Source: Paludibacteraceae bacterium (GTDB lineage Bacteria; Bacteroidota; Bacteroidia; Bacteroidales; Paludibacteraceae). Taken from it: a stretch of DNA of 64,000 bases. This document shows positions 7,801 to 15,723 of the stretch, one piece after another (position 1 is the stretch's first letter; each line of letters opens with the position of its first letter). Both the position numbers and the translations under genes were made by a program. A model generated the notes under the pieces. That model saw nothing but the letters and a program-made list of their open reading frames with translations, was not told where the DNA came from and ran no database searches. The stretch is taken from positions 122,037 through 186,036 of the forward strand of contig JAFTZQ010000003.1 in NCBI GenBank assembly GCA_017464475.1, in the 5' to 3' direction.

Positions 7801-10082
7801 ATTGTTACATAGTCTGTGCTGCTAACGGTTAAATCCGGAGTATTCGTTGTATAGCTGGCGACCAAAGTCACATTGTCGTCTATATTCCATTCATGTGCAC
7901 TACTACCATCGGCATTGTAATATTTCGTTTCTTCGTAGAAATATCCGGCAAAGGTATATCCGGTAGGAGCAGTCGGCATGGTAGCAGACGGCATGCCCTC
8001 GCCAAAGGTGACGGTTACCGATCCCGCTCCGTCGCTGCCACCGTTCTGATTGAGCGTAATGGTGTATTCTTTTGCTTCCCATTGCGCATACAGAGTAGTA
8101 GCGCCTGCATGAATCCATTGACCGCTTGAGTTGATGTAGCCGGATACATCCGTGCTATAACTGACTAATGTCCCGTCGGCGTTAAGCACCTTGTGTCCTC
8201 CGCTCGTCGCATCCCAATAACCGGTACAGGTATAACCGGTTTTAGTTACTCTGCTAAAGTTGGTTGTTCCCGCTTTATGATATATCACATCTGCAGAGCC
8301 GTTTGCAGAACCGGTATTTTTATCCAACCTCACCGTTTGTGACCATTTGGCATAGATCGTGGACGGGTCCACATCTACATCCCATACATGCGCGCTTGCG
8401 GGCGTCGCATTATAATATTGTGTGCCGGAACCGCCTTGTGAGGCATAATAACCACCGAAACTATAACCACTGAAAGTAGGAGCCACACCTGCAGATGGCA
8501 TTGCGGCATTATAGGTTGCGGTGACGCTTGTAGAACCGCCGGAACCGCCGTCTTTATCCAGATTAACGGTATATTCCTTTGCTACCCATTTGGCATAAAG
8601 CGTTATATCCGATGTAATCGAGAAGGTTCCCGTTCCTGCCGTATAGTTGGTTCCCGTTCCGTTCGCTAAGGTATTCCATCCGCTGAAAGTATAACCCGTC
8701 TTGGCAAGGCTTCCTGTATTGCCTTTTACGGTTACTGTTTGTCCTGAGGTATAAATGGTATTATCTGTTGGTACACTTCCACTTGTAGCGGTGTTCGGAT
8801 GGTATGTCACCTGATATCCGCACATCGGCAATGAACTTTGGAATTTACTATCTGGTGCAGCGAGAGCAGAAGTGTAGCGGCGGATATATATATTATCTTG
8901 GGTACCATTTTTGCTATCTGCACCTCTCCAACCAGAACCATCTGTCCACCTTAAATAATAAGTATTCTGCCCTTTGTTCTTAAGGTAAAAGCCATTATCT
9001 GATGCTTCTGGAACAGTCCATTTGGCATAATCAGTTGTGGCGTTGTCTAATAGTACACCGGCAGCTGTAGAACCATTGCTATTAGCTAATCCTAAATATT
9101 TTCCATTAGCTAAGTTGCGGAATGTATATACTCCGGATGACGGTGAAGCAACTTCCCATACGATACAAGCATTGGCAGTCTCAATCCCATCGGATTTATT
9201 GATCGTTGGTTTATTATCCCCATTTCCAACTTCGCTAATGTATGTCGTGTAAATCGTATTAGAGATAGCAGACTTAGTCTGGTTAACTTCTGTCATAATA
9301 ATATAACCAGATGTAGGCATAGCACTCGTGCTTCTACCGCTTGAAACAAGACTGAAGGTGGTTGTAGAAGCGAGACTTGTTCCCGGTTTTATGTACACAG
9401 CATATAATGTCCTGTCTGCATCCGGATAATAAGTATCTCCAGGTTCTCCTACTATACTGGCACTACTTGAATTCGCAGCAACGGACAAAGTTGACCAACC
9501 ACATGGTATCCATCCGGCGTCTTCTGCATCATCGCAGACAGCAGGTATAGTAGGTAGAGTAATAGAGGAGTTGGTGATCGGAGAAGGAATACTACCAAAA
9601 CCGACAGAAAAACTAACTGTATAAGAAGGGCGGCTTCCTGCTGCTACTATCGCAGAGACAGGGATTTCTTCCGTTACATTAGGATTAGCAAAAGAGATAT
9701 AAAGGACGTCATTGTATGAGTCGGCAGTATTAACATTAAAATATGTGGATACCTTAATTGTATATTCCCCAGCGGAAGTCCCTACATACCTATTATTTGT
9801 CCCATCAGAGATGTAGTAGTCAGAGCCGCTTCCCAAATATGCATAAACAGCCCCAGGATAGCCGGCTTTGATAACTATCTTAATGCTTACTTCTTCTTCA
9901 ATAGCATCCTCACCGACAAAATCTGCAGTATAAAAAGTGCCATAATTTATAGCATCTATACTAACACTATATTGGGTTTTGTCAATTGCTGCTCCCCACG
10001 CATTTACACTCATCCCAAGCAGTAGCACTGTGCATATAGCTTTTGTATATCGTTTCATATTTGCTAAGATATTCGTTTTCAT
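4809..10082 (-). CDS. Giant secreted InlB/Flg_new-repeat protein with sorting-like C-terminal tail (operon L)
   Basis: A 1757-aa protein. Signal peptide: MKRYTKAICTVLLLGMSVNA followed by WGA; either M1 or M9 could be the start. Residues about 420-750 hold tandem Listeria-Bacteroides (Flg_new/InlB B) repeats of the form 'GYTFSGWNTLANGTGTNY...ITLYAKW'. The C-terminal half (about 830-1757) is homologous to that of the 1919-aa protein at 40278, with shared features such as DQGWNLIGNPY and a YTLTNNG-type segment. The end, FLYRDKMYIMRNGVIYDATG followed by KKVREINK, resembles the Bacteroidales T9SS-type tail (YxxxGxxV). Family knowledge: such repeats are common in surface adhesins. It is third in the minus-strand operon, after the 496- and 630-aa genes. 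Confidence 0.8.
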   Translation of the reverse strand: MKTNILANMKRYTKAICTVLLLGMSVNAWGAAIDKTQYSVSIDAINYGTFYTADFVGEDAIEEEVSIKIVIKAGYPGAVYAYLGSGSDYYISDGTNNRYVGTSAGEYTIKVSTYFNVNTADSYNDVLYISFANPNVTEEIPVSAIVAAGSRPSYTVSFSVGFGSIPSPITNSSITLPTIPAVCDDAEDAGWIPCGWSTLSVAANSSSASIVGEPGDTYYPDADRTLYAVYIKPGTSLASTTTFSLVSSGRSTSAMPTSGYIIMTEVNQTKSAISNTIYTTYISEVGNGDNKPTINKSDGIETANACIVWEVASPSSGVYTFRNLANGKYLGLANSNGSTAAGVLLDNATTDYAKWTVPEASDNGFYLKNKGQNTYYLRWTDGSGWRGADSKNGTQDNIYIRRYTSALAAPDSKFQSSLPMCGYQVTYHPNTATSGSVPTDNTIYTSGQTVTVKGNTGSLAKTGYTFSGWNTLANGTGTNYTAGTGTFSITSDITLYAKWVAKEYTVNLDKDGGSGGSTSVTATYNAAMPSAGVAPTFSGYSFGGYYASQGGSGTQYYNATPASAHVWDVDVDPSTIYAKWSQTVRLDKNTGSANGSADVIYHKAGTTNFSRVTKTGYTCTGYWDATSGGHKVLNADGTLVSYSTDVSGYINSSGQWIHAGATTLYAQWEAKEYTITLNQNGGSDGAGSVTVTFGEGMPSATMPTAPTGYTFAGYFYEETKYYNADGSSAHEWNIDDNVTLVASYTTNTPDLTVSSTDYVTITATPSGGSTIAEGSHNTVAYNTTITIANSDLESGYYWAGWDVYETGNSSNKVAVSSNSFAMPNHNVTVSAIVYPEGNIKAWCPVISLEPTDGVVSPILVTSVSGQTIKAVRTLHLTVTGAATPAAVVTISGTDLEFYKTDGTKITNSNLTCSSYALDETIVVAYAPSSYVDESWAAPAITVSCSGTDVVVSDLVNARCLPDNGTGSGQGFVIAAKVDGEWLALPSAMSAGAQDGLPITVDYDEDPTEATLAPTSARYNLYNVYTSSGVNDRHKVYGDYAYLAGSGSKVLKAASSGTNISLGVNASTYSGGSADAAYFEWLLSTTDKKNYTLTNNGRSAQLKYYTTHDKFGMYTYSSQVITEFRLLPATFYEEAPMQVVEWKANSIVVMYTGSETTATTKVGNNDPSSSQALASRKLTHGIYELSTNEALTANDGASLEISFGDGSTRKIVEIPIIITGNANAAEGHADQDVVICNGGKLTASATNYDYYNVYVYGGGKLSIPDGTSLGVNNIILRAGGVSTNGSGGSAAYAYEYPQVSLIGTLSSAEENIHYEYITDYDHWYHLVLPFDGTLSSIHYPHEYYGDNVNEENTGSWVIKRYAGEIRATGNYDAWIDIETESATVATAGHGYIYWGAPKKITIGGDKQRQAWGIQRITMPITATDAKTAENSNKVVDGLGSYSSVGGNSGQDNDQGWNLIGNPYMANLTDMNNTGIHAGKLVEVLDANDNWTGRWKWNDETSVRYLTIPDHNFYNYAAKTISVAAGAGDLNTGHTFFVQIDGEATAVTFQYEHRASLLPALYAATEVDVETGIVMSDESHSDEVNFWIKEGKTAEYEKNADYPKTPNTSNFNIYGVHSHGNLSWIAISPEIAEGDMAIGYQVPAAGDYALSLTETYPSTDVDALFVTDHEVNPEITTNLVEESYIFHVNQAETNNTRFTVSIKLKTPNPDDPDSPGTGIDRTQKEGEKPIKFLYRDKMYIMRNGVIYDATGKKVREINK

Positions 10083-10085
10083 AAT

Positions 10086-10122
10086 TTCAAATATTCATTA
10101 TTCATTGTTCATTATTCATTAT
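10086..10122. repeat. 7-base TTCATTA tandem repeat between two adhesin genes
   Basis: Four or five imperfect TTCATTA/TTCATTG units occupy most of the gap between the 630-aa and 1757-aa genes. The gap holds no other recognisable signal. Confidence 0.7.
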
Positions 10123-10140
10123 GTTCTCTCGAACATCTTA

Positions 10141-12033
10141 TCATTCTTCCGCCCATACGGCATAATAGATTGTTCCATCATTAGCAGCAGTAGCACTACT
10201 TCCTCCTTTTATGATGGTATAACCACTCAGCAACTGCCCTTGAGCACCTACCTTTGAGGAAACCACCCATCCGATGAATTTTGCATGACCGGTGACGCAA
10301 CTGTTGCTTCCCGTTCCATCGTCGCTCAGATCCGGAACCGTATATCCTGCTCCCTCGCGCACATAACAATTATAACCGGTTGTCGGCTCTGTATGTTCGC
10401 CGTCCCAGTTACCGTGCATCCTGTCTATGAAGTAATTCTTCTTGGTTACCCATGTAGCAGTTATCGTTACATTTTCTGCCGGCATTGCAAACTTCCCTTC
10501 CTCTACCGCCACGCTGGGTGAATAACTCCATCCGTTGAAACTCCAACCGCCTTTTGTGAAGCTATTCTCCAGTACCGTTACCTCATCTCCTGCTTCATAA
10601 GGACTATTGGCATCCGTCATTGTGCCCGAACCACCGTCTCCTTTATTATAAGTAACGGTATAGACATTATTGGTCGTGGTGGTCTGCTCTCCTGTCTCTT
10701 CTGCGCCGCAATAGTAATCTCCGCTCCAGCTCTTCACGCGCACGTTCCATGTATAACTGGTATTGGGTGTAAGAGATGTCTTCTCTACCGGCGAAGTCAC
10801 CGTCTCCCAATCGCCGCCATTCCACTGCATCTCGTATGCCGTCGCATTGCCGTTACCACTTGTTACTGCCGCCCAACTCAATGTAATAGTATATGCAGTC
10901 TTCGTTGCCGTCACATCCGGTGCCGCAATCTTCTTTTCGCAGCACCTCGTCCGATAATTCGTCAAACCGTGTTCTGTCCATTTGGCATAGAGTGTTGCAG
11001 TAGCAGCGTCTTTATTCCAGGTGGCAGCACTTGTTCCGTCTGCATTGTAGTATTTGTTTCCTGTGCCGCCTTCGCCGTCATAATAACCGTCGAAGTCATA
11101 ATGCTCACGCGTAGGCGTTGCAATAGGTGTCGGCATTGCCTGACCGTAAGTGGCTGTCACTTCACTTGTCTGTCCGCCAGTTCCGCTGTTTTGGTTGAAA
11201 GAAACTGTTGTGGTATTAGCCGAACAGGAGACATTGATTGTAGAAGCTCCTGTGGTATTACTTCCGTATGTAACAGTCCATGTAGTTCCGCTTCCTGTTA
11301 TCGTAGGAGCCGCACTAGCGCCCGATTCTGTAACAACAGGCGTGCCGTAACCCATATCCGGTGTAACCGTTACCGTCGTAGCAACACCACTACAAGAAGC
11401 TTGTGCCCCGCTTTTACTCAATGTAAATGTACAATTACTTTCCGTCCCTTTGCTGATTGTTACAGATTTGTCACAAGTAGAAGAATATGTTACGGTAATT
11501 GAAGAAATAGTTACTGTAGTTTTCCCTGTGGCCTGATTTTGAATACTATAAGAGGTTGCCGATAATGGACTAATCGTAACCTTTTTGCTATTGCCTCCAG
11601 AAAATACATTTTGATATGATCCATTATCAATTTTACCTTGTGCTGACGTACGTCCGTCATTAAATGTAACAGTTATTGCTGTAATTTGGTAACCACTAGC
11701 CGCTGTAAAAGTCACCGAACATCCATTCCACGGCGACGCACTCTGACGATATAATCGTAACAAATTATTTAAAACTGCAACAGGGTTAGTTCCGCTATTC
11801 TGAGCATATGACATGGTAATTTGTCCTTTCGTAGTGTTTGACAATCCATCACTACTGAAATCCCATTCTGCTGTATCTCCCCATACCTGCAAACTACCTA
11901 TTAGCAGGAAGAGTGCTACCAATCCTAGACTTTGCAACTTTCTCATTGCGCATAACAAGCTGAAAGAAAGAGAGTTACGAACATTTTTCTGTATATTGAA
12001 ATTTGCCTTCATAATCGTTTCAATTTTAATCAT
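10141..12033 (-). CDS. Secreted fibronectin-III / Flg_new-repeat protein (operon L)
   Basis: A 630-aa exported protein. The signal peptide follows MRKLQSLGLVALFLLIGSLQ and ends VWGD; the start could be M1, M8 or the M before RKLQ. A beta-rich N-terminal module with HmuY/DUF-like 'VTISSITVTYSSTCDK' is followed by a Flg_new repeat (YDFDGYYDGEGGTGNKYYNA), the cysteine linker LTNYRTRCCEKK, an FN3 domain (about residues 370-460; ITLSWAAVTSGNGNATAYEM, then TPNTSYTWNVRVKS) and a second Flg_new repeat. It ends at YYAVWAEE with no sorting tail, unlike the next gene. The YRT-C-C linker recurs in the 2552-aa paralogue. Confidence 0.75.
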   Translation of the reverse strand: MIKIETIMKANFNIQKNVRNSLSFSLLCAMRKLQSLGLVALFLLIGSLQVWGDTAEWDFSSDGLSNTTKGQITMSYAQNSGTNPVAVLNNLLRLYRQSASPWNGCSVTFTAASGYQITAITVTFNDGRTSAQGKIDNGSYQNVFSGGNSKKVTISPLSATSYSIQNQATGKTTVTISSITVTYSSTCDKSVTISKGTESNCTFTLSKSGAQASCSGVATTVTVTPDMGYGTPVVTESGASAAPTITGSGTTWTVTYGSNTTGASTINVSCSANTTTVSFNQNSGTGGQTSEVTATYGQAMPTPIATPTREHYDFDGYYDGEGGTGNKYYNADGTSAATWNKDAATATLYAKWTEHGLTNYRTRCCEKKIAAPDVTATKTAYTITLSWAAVTSGNGNATAYEMQWNGGDWETVTSPVEKTSLTPNTSYTWNVRVKSWSGDYYCGAEETGEQTTTTNNVYTVTYNKGDGGSGTMTDANSPYEAGDEVTVLENSFTKGGWSFNGWSYSPSVAVEEGKFAMPAENVTITATWVTKKNYFIDRMHGNWDGEHTEPTTGYNCYVREGAGYTVPDLSDDGTGSNSCVTGHAKFIGWVVSSKVGAQGQLLSGYTIIKGGSSATAANDGTIYYAVWAEE

Positions 12034-12055
12034 TAAACATCCTTTCTCTCATTCT

Positions 12056-13546
12056 TTAATCATCATAATCCGCAAACACGGCATAGAAAGTTTGTGCGCC
12101 GGTAGCTGTCGGAGCGGAACCGGCTACAGTAAACAACGGCGATGTGCCATGTACATATTCCTCATCGGTTGTCCAACCTACGAACTTATCCCCGCAATAA
12201 TCTCCCGGATCAGGAGCCGTTGGTAATGTAGAAACTCGACTTCCATGATCTACACTCGTCGATCCACCTTCTGAATAGGTGGTGTTATTCACCATCCATG
12301 TCACAGTATATGAATTTACTGTCCAAACGGGGTAGAAAGTCTGTGCAGCCTCTGTAGAATAACTGCCGCTAAGGTTGTTCGTCTTACTTCCTCCGTCCGT
12401 TTTTGTCCAACCCGTTTGCGTATAACCCGTAGTGGTAAAGACCACTCCCGGCAGAGTTAAGCTCGTGCCGCAAGTCTTGGCGTCATTGGCATGCGACCCA
12501 CTGATAGCATTTCCACCTGTATGAGTAGTACTGCCTGCATTGTACTGGACGGTATAAGTCGTTTTGGTGTCCAGTGATGCGGCAAAAGTGGATGTCTCGG
12601 TTGCGTTTTGCGCAAATTGATATACAAAACTATATGTTCCATCCCCATTGTCCGTCGGTCCTTCCACATACGATGCACTTGTTCCCGTAACAGATAAACG
12701 TGTGCTTGATGGTACAGAATAACAACTTGACGGAGTAATTGTCACAGTCACTTGCCTATCAGAGGCTGTACTGCTGCATGTTGCCACGCTTGCCGAACTG
12801 AATGTCATTGCCGATACATTCGTCTTTGTCCCCTCCGCCGGCGTTACAGCATTGGCGCAAGCAGGAGCAGTGCTATAAGTTACCGTTATCTCACGAATAG
12901 AAAATGCACATGCGTCAGGGGAAATACTTATAGTAAGCGTTCCTTCATTTCCTTCATTTGTGTCGATGGTTTTCTGACAATCAGAACTGTTCTGCCAAGT
13001 GGAAGAGTATGCAACTTTGAAAGATGCGGTTCCTATAGTAACCGCACTTACACCGCTACCTTGTGTAACTGTGACAGGAACTGTCTTATTGCTATTATTT
13101 GTACAAGCAACAATATATACCGACTTAACCTTGTAGTCGGCGAAATAATTGGTAGAAAGTGTAATATTAGAATAGTAATGACTAACTTCTGAACCGAATT
13201 TCATACAACTCACTCTATTGTCATTACCTGCTGTGGTAGTAGGTGAGCCTGCTCCTGTTGTCCGCGATATTGACCAAGTTGCGCTATTGACAGTAAATTG
13301 ATTATCAGTTATTGTAGGTAAAGACGTAAAGGTATGTGTCCAAGAAGGATCCGCTCCCCACGCATTTCCCACTCCGATGGTTAGAAACAAAACCATTGCC
13401 GCATAGCGGAGCTGTCGGAGGAAACGAAGAGACGAGTAAGAGACAAGCAAGAGGCAACTCGTACTCATTGACCCTTTTTGCTCCATGCTACTCTGTGAGT
13501 TCCCCTTCGAACTCCACAGAAAACTAAATAAGTTAAAGTTAGTCAT
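12056..13546 (-). CDS. Secreted repeat protein, first gene of operon L
   Basis: A 496-aa protein starting MTNFNLFSFLWSS, with an unusually long N-region before the signal peptide core LRYAAMVLFLTIGVGNAWGA. The segment coding SCLLLVSYSSLRFLRQ is a degenerate 11-base repeat, here in frame. Residues about 60-200 form a beta-rich module; about 210-330 a module (SSASVATC, TDNGDGTYSFVYQFAQN) that is clearly shared with the 579-aa protein at 30679; the end carries Flg_new repeats (TGYTQTGWTK, TFYAVFADYDD). It has no sorting tail. The 5' end and leader are duplicated at ~32480. Probably a surface protein expressed with the two downstream genes. Confidence 0.75.
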   Translation of the reverse strand: MTNFNLFSFLWSSKGNSQSSMEQKGSMSTSCLLLVSYSSLRFLRQLRYAAMVLFLTIGVGNAWGADPSWTHTFTSLPTITDNQFTVNSATWSISRTTGAGSPTTTAGNDNRVSCMKFGSEVSHYYSNITLSTNYFADYKVKSVYIVACTNNSNKTVPVTVTQGSGVSAVTIGTASFKVAYSSTWQNSSDCQKTIDTNEGNEGTLTISISPDACAFSIREITVTYSTAPACANAVTPAEGTKTNVSAMTFSSASVATCSSTASDRQVTVTITPSSCYSVPSSTRLSVTGTSASYVEGPTDNGDGTYSFVYQFAQNATETSTFAASLDTKTTYTVQYNAGSTTHTGGNAISGSHANDAKTCGTSLTLPGVVFTTTGYTQTGWTKTDGGSKTNNLSGSYSTEAAQTFYPVWTVNSYTVTWMVNNTTYSEGGSTSVDHGSRVSTLPTAPDPGDYCGDKFVGWTTDEEYVHGTSPLFTVAGSAPTATGAQTFYAVFADYDD

Positions 13547-13585
13547 AATGTATTTTGCTTTTGTTATTTTCTACATCATTATTCT

Positions 13586-13654
13586 ATAGTGCGTCGCACT
13601 TACCCCTTCTACTTGGGGACTCAATACGCACGCGAGTGTTCCTTGACATGTTGA
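13586..13654. repeat. 69-base hairpin-rich repeat, left copy
   Basis: Starts ATAGTGCGTCGCAC (GTGCG-T-CGCAC hairpin), runs through CCCCTTCTACTTGGGG and ends TTCCTTGACATGTTGA. The copy at 28659-28727 appears to differ at one base. Both copies are direct and each precedes a toxin-antitoxin-type gene cluster at one side of the island. Confidence 0.85.
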
Positions 13655-13668
13655 CATATTGGATCATA

Positions 13669-13712
13669 AAAACAACGGTAACCCGTTTGTTTGGATTACC
13701 GTTTTGGTTTAT
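13669..13712. terminator. Bidirectional terminator between adhesin operon L and the PIN module
   Basis: AACGGTAA and TTACCGTT form a stem around an 18-base loop, with T-rich tails on both strands. It is close downstream of the minus-strand PIN toxin gene. The stem matches the island terminators at 15582, 23411 and 30241. Confidence 0.65.
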
Positions 13713-13772
13713 TGTGAAAATCTTCGTTACGAAATTGTTGTATTAGATGAACAATCCCGAAATAGCGCAAAT

Positions 13773-14192
13773 CTATGCTAAGGATTGTAATTCTTGAAGA
13801 AAATCATTAATCCCGATTACATTGACAGATGGGAAATCAATTGTTTTGAGAACGTCAAAATGATGATCTTCAGAAACAATGTATTTGGCGTTGGCTTTAA
13901 TCGCACAATCAACGAACTTGTTGTCGTCTGGATCGGCTTCTATCAAGCCAAAACGGAAATACACTTTTATATGTTTGGTATTTGTGCGGTTTAGAATAGC
14001 CCGAATGATATTTTGCGCCACCTCGGGAGACCCCGTACGAAGAGCAATAATTTCCTCATACTCGTTTAAGATTTCATCGGTGAAACACAGGCAATACTTG
14101 TTTCTCATAAACCCTTCCCAAATAGGAAAGTATATGCTGTCCCGTTTGATGGAAGGAATAAGGCAGTTGGTATCTAATACAATGTTCTCCAT
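13773..14192 (-). CDS. PIN-domain toxin
   Basis: A 139-aa protein beginning MENIVLDTNCLIPSIKR; the early DTN is the first PIN acidic residue. FTDEILNEYEEI supplies the middle acidic cluster and ADPDDNKFVDCAI followed by YIVSEDHHF is the classic C-terminal PIN pattern (DxxD...SxD). This matches the 'PIN-family putative toxin component' (TIGR00305-like): single-strand RNases usually held inactive by an antitoxin encoded just upstream. Here that partner ends 7 bases before the start at 14192. The family assignment is strong; the RNA target is not known. Confidence 0.88.
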   Translation of the reverse strand: MENIVLDTNCLIPSIKRDSIYFPIWEGFMRNKYCLCFTDEILNEYEEIIALRTGSPEVAQNIIRAILNRTNTKHIKVYFRFGLIEADPDDNKFVDCAIKANAKYIVSEDHHFDVLKTIDFPSVNVIGINDFLQELQSLA

Positions 14193-14199
14193 TGATTCA

Positions 14200-14412
14200 T
14201 CAATAAGCAGTTCTAAAATGTTCTGTGGACCAAGACTGAATCATAGGAGTAGACAACGTGCCTTCTTGACAAAGCCGATCCATTTCATCCAACGCTTTAT
14301 TGGAGAAATATTCTGCGATCAGATTGCGAATATCGCATAACTCTTGGTCGCTGTGTACGTTTGCGATACTATCCAAAATCTGCATTTGGTAAGGTGTAAA
14401 AACTCGTTCCAT
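14200..14412 (-). CDS. Antitoxin of the PIN module
   Basis: A 70-aa mostly helical protein (MERVFTPYQMQILDSIANVH, ending STEHFRTAY) directly upstream of the PIN toxin on the same strand. Length, charge and gene order fit an antitoxin. The N-terminal half ('Q.L.DI.NLI.EYF...ALDEM..L') would be the dimer or DNA-binding part; I do not recognise a named antitoxin family. Confidence 0.75.
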   Translation of the reverse strand: MERVFTPYQMQILDSIANVHSDQELCDIRNLIAEYFSNKALDEMDRLCQEGTLSTPMIQSWSTEHFRTAY

Positions 14413-14861
14413 AATAAATCCCTTTCAATTTTGCTCGCAAAATTACTGCTTTTATTTGGAATGTGCAAATTTTTAAGCGAAATTTCAGTCCATATAAGTA
14501 ATTTTAAGCTTAAAACTTACTTTTGCAGAAGTAATTAAGGTAATCCAATATGTCAATACGTCAAAGATCGTTGCTCCGTTTACCGGAGCGCCGGTAAAGC
14601 CGGACTTAATTTACAATCACAGGGTAACCCAATACCCGATGACTATATGAAAATGTAAATAAATAACTAACAACTTCAGATTCTCAAAAGTAGTTACAAC
14701 CGCTGGTGCAGCTGGCTCAACAAAAACGCTCATTTAATTGAACCACAGATAAATGCTTATTTGAAAATTTCAAGTATTCCTGAAAAAGTCAAATAACACA
14801 CAAAAACATTTCGTTTTCGGTTCTATAAAACAACAGAACGAACTTTGAAATGATGTAATAT
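14413..14861. other. Intergenic stretch with a two-hairpin repeat
   Basis: No gene is supported. It holds the promoter side of the PIN module, a 60-base repeat at 14553-14612 (see separate entry), and about 249 bases (14613-14861) of AT-rich sequence that are absent from the matching place on the right (29213/29214). Confidence 0.6.
14553..14612. repeat. 60-base two-hairpin repeat, left copy
   Basis: Contains the stems GCTCCG-TTTAC-CGGAGC and CCGG-TAAAG-CCGG and ends CGGACTTAATTT. The right copy is 29154-29213, with few differences. Both are direct and both stand between a TA cluster and the micro-ORF repeat. Confidence 0.8.
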
Positions 14862-15040
14862 GCGAAATTATTCGTATCTTTGCAAAAAACGGAGATGGGA
14901 TTTTGTATAGTGTACTTTGCAAATCGAAGGAATCTTCAAAAAAATATACTACGCTCTTGCACAATTCAAAAAAAAGTTGTATCTTTGCTCCACTTTTAGA
15001 AATAACAAAAGTACCAACGGTTAAGACACTACTTTTGCGC

Positions 15041-15124
15041 ATGACTAAAGCAACTGCATATCACCCTTCTATCTTCGGCATGGCCACTTCCGGCAATGTG
15101 TATGGGGACGAATGCGCCATATAG
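15041..15124 (+). CDS. 27-aa micro-ORF of the cassette repeat, copy A
   Basis: Encodes MTKATAYHPSIFGMATSGNV followed by YGDECAI, between a promoter (TATCTTTG about 60 bases upstream) and a hairpin terminator. The same reading frame, length and stop exist in copies B and C with a few changes (T/I, A/V, H/Q). It might be a real peptide or part of a structured RNA: TATGG and CCATA near its end can pair. No homologue is known to me. Confidence 0.45.
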   Translation: MTKATAYHPSIFGMATSGNVYGDECAI

Positions 15125-15125
15125 A

Positions 15126-15163
15126 GACAAAACCCGATCATCAGGTTTTGCCTCTTTTCTTTT
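15126..15163 (+). terminator. Terminator after micro-ORF, copy A
   Basis: Stem CAAAACC/GGTTTTG around a nine-base loop, followed by CCTCTTTTCTTTT. Identical stem in copies B (22741-22778) and C (29480-29517). Confidence 0.7.
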
Positions 15164-15318
15164 GTCCGCCACCGATTAGTACACTATTGATCTTTGACAT
15201 AGTGGAATTACCGAAAAAAGCAGAAAAACAGACGTTTTTTGCCCAAATGCTTGCATATTCCTGGAAAAAGTCGTACCTTTGCACCCGCAAAGGTTAAAGC
15301 AACAAATATTTGAGAGAT

Positions 15319-15471
15319 ATGTTAACGACACCTGTTAGAGAAAGCGGCAGTCAGCCAATGATTAGCGGCAATGGAAACGAAGTGTACTACACTCATGAGG
15401 AGTTCATGGATGAGTTGGCTAAGCAACTTGGTCAAGTTTATGGTTTGAATGATATAAGGGAGGCACGCTAA
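15319..15471 (+). CDS. Antitoxin, copy A (toxin partner deleted)
   Basis: A 50-aa protein, MLTTPVRESGSQPMISGNGN to YGLNDIREAR, differing from copy B (22934) by one visible residue (YYTHEEF versus YYTREEF). The middle, EEFMDELAKQLGQVYGLNDI, resembles the toxin-binding end of the 79-aa antitoxin at 29664 (VYKHLGSLYGLNDIREAK), so both belong to one RelB/ParD-like group with different N-termini. The promoter TACCTTTG lies at about 15275-15282. The frame is intact although the toxin is broken, which would leave an immunity-only locus. Confidence 0.7.
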   Translation: MLTTPVRESGSQPMISGNGNEVYYTHEEFMDELAKQLGQVYGLNDIREAR

Positions 15472-15555
15472 TGCGTTACACCATCCGATTCTTCTGTTGA
15501 AGGAGAAATTGTATATATCCATCGTATTATGCCCCAAAGCATGATTATTCTGTAA
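15471..15555 (+). pseudogene. RelE/ParE-type toxin remnant, copy A
   Basis: Starts exactly like the intact toxin at 23086 (MRYTIRF) but 221 bases are missing; the deletion joins two ATTC tetranucleotides and shifts the frame, giving a stop after nine codons. The last part of the gene, encoding the HRIMPQSMII end, remains out of frame up to 15555. The short direct repeat at the junction suggests slippage or microhomology-mediated deletion. Confidence 0.88.
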
Positions 15556-15581
15556 GTAATCACAACCTTATTATAAATTAC

Positions 15582-15621
15582 AAACGGTAATTCCATTATC
15601 AAACGGAGTTACCGTTTTTTG
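15582..15621. terminator. Terminator after TA copy A
   Basis: AAACGGTAA ... TTACCGTTTTTT stem with a T-tail. Near-identical copies follow the TA pairs at 23411-23452 and 30241-30281. Confidence 0.8.
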
Positions 15622-15693
15622 TGCGTATACACCATTCACGCGCGAAAAGAAAAGAAGATACTACTAATAACTACAAACATAAAAAAACAAAAA

Positions 15694-15723
15694 TAGTTGT
15701 GCCCGACACGGATGAAGGGGAAA
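15694..15723. repeat. 30-base intergenic element, copy 1
   Basis: TAGTTGTGCCCGACACGGAT followed by GAAGGGGAAA. Other copies: 16286-16315, 23524-23550, 25067-25096 and 25990-26019. Two copies (25067, 25990) end within ten bases of a start codon, so they form the mRNA leader of those genes. Confidence 0.8.

Larger units (their letters stand above)
14862..15707 (+). repeat. Island cassette repeat, copy A
   Basis: Contains, in order, an outer promoter, a 27-codon micro-ORF, a hairpin terminator, a 'GATCTTTGACATAGTG' motif, a TA promoter, an antitoxin gene, a deleted toxin gene and a terminator. From about 14920 on it is nearly identical to copy B (22515-23537); its first half also matches copy C (29214-29660). 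Confidence 0.85.

Noticed and set aside
14770-15042. Minus-strand 90-codon frame over the cassette repeat (also at 22298 and 29110)
   Set aside because: It runs antisense through promoters and the micro-ORF in all copies and its N-terminus is only the complement of the conserved repeat.
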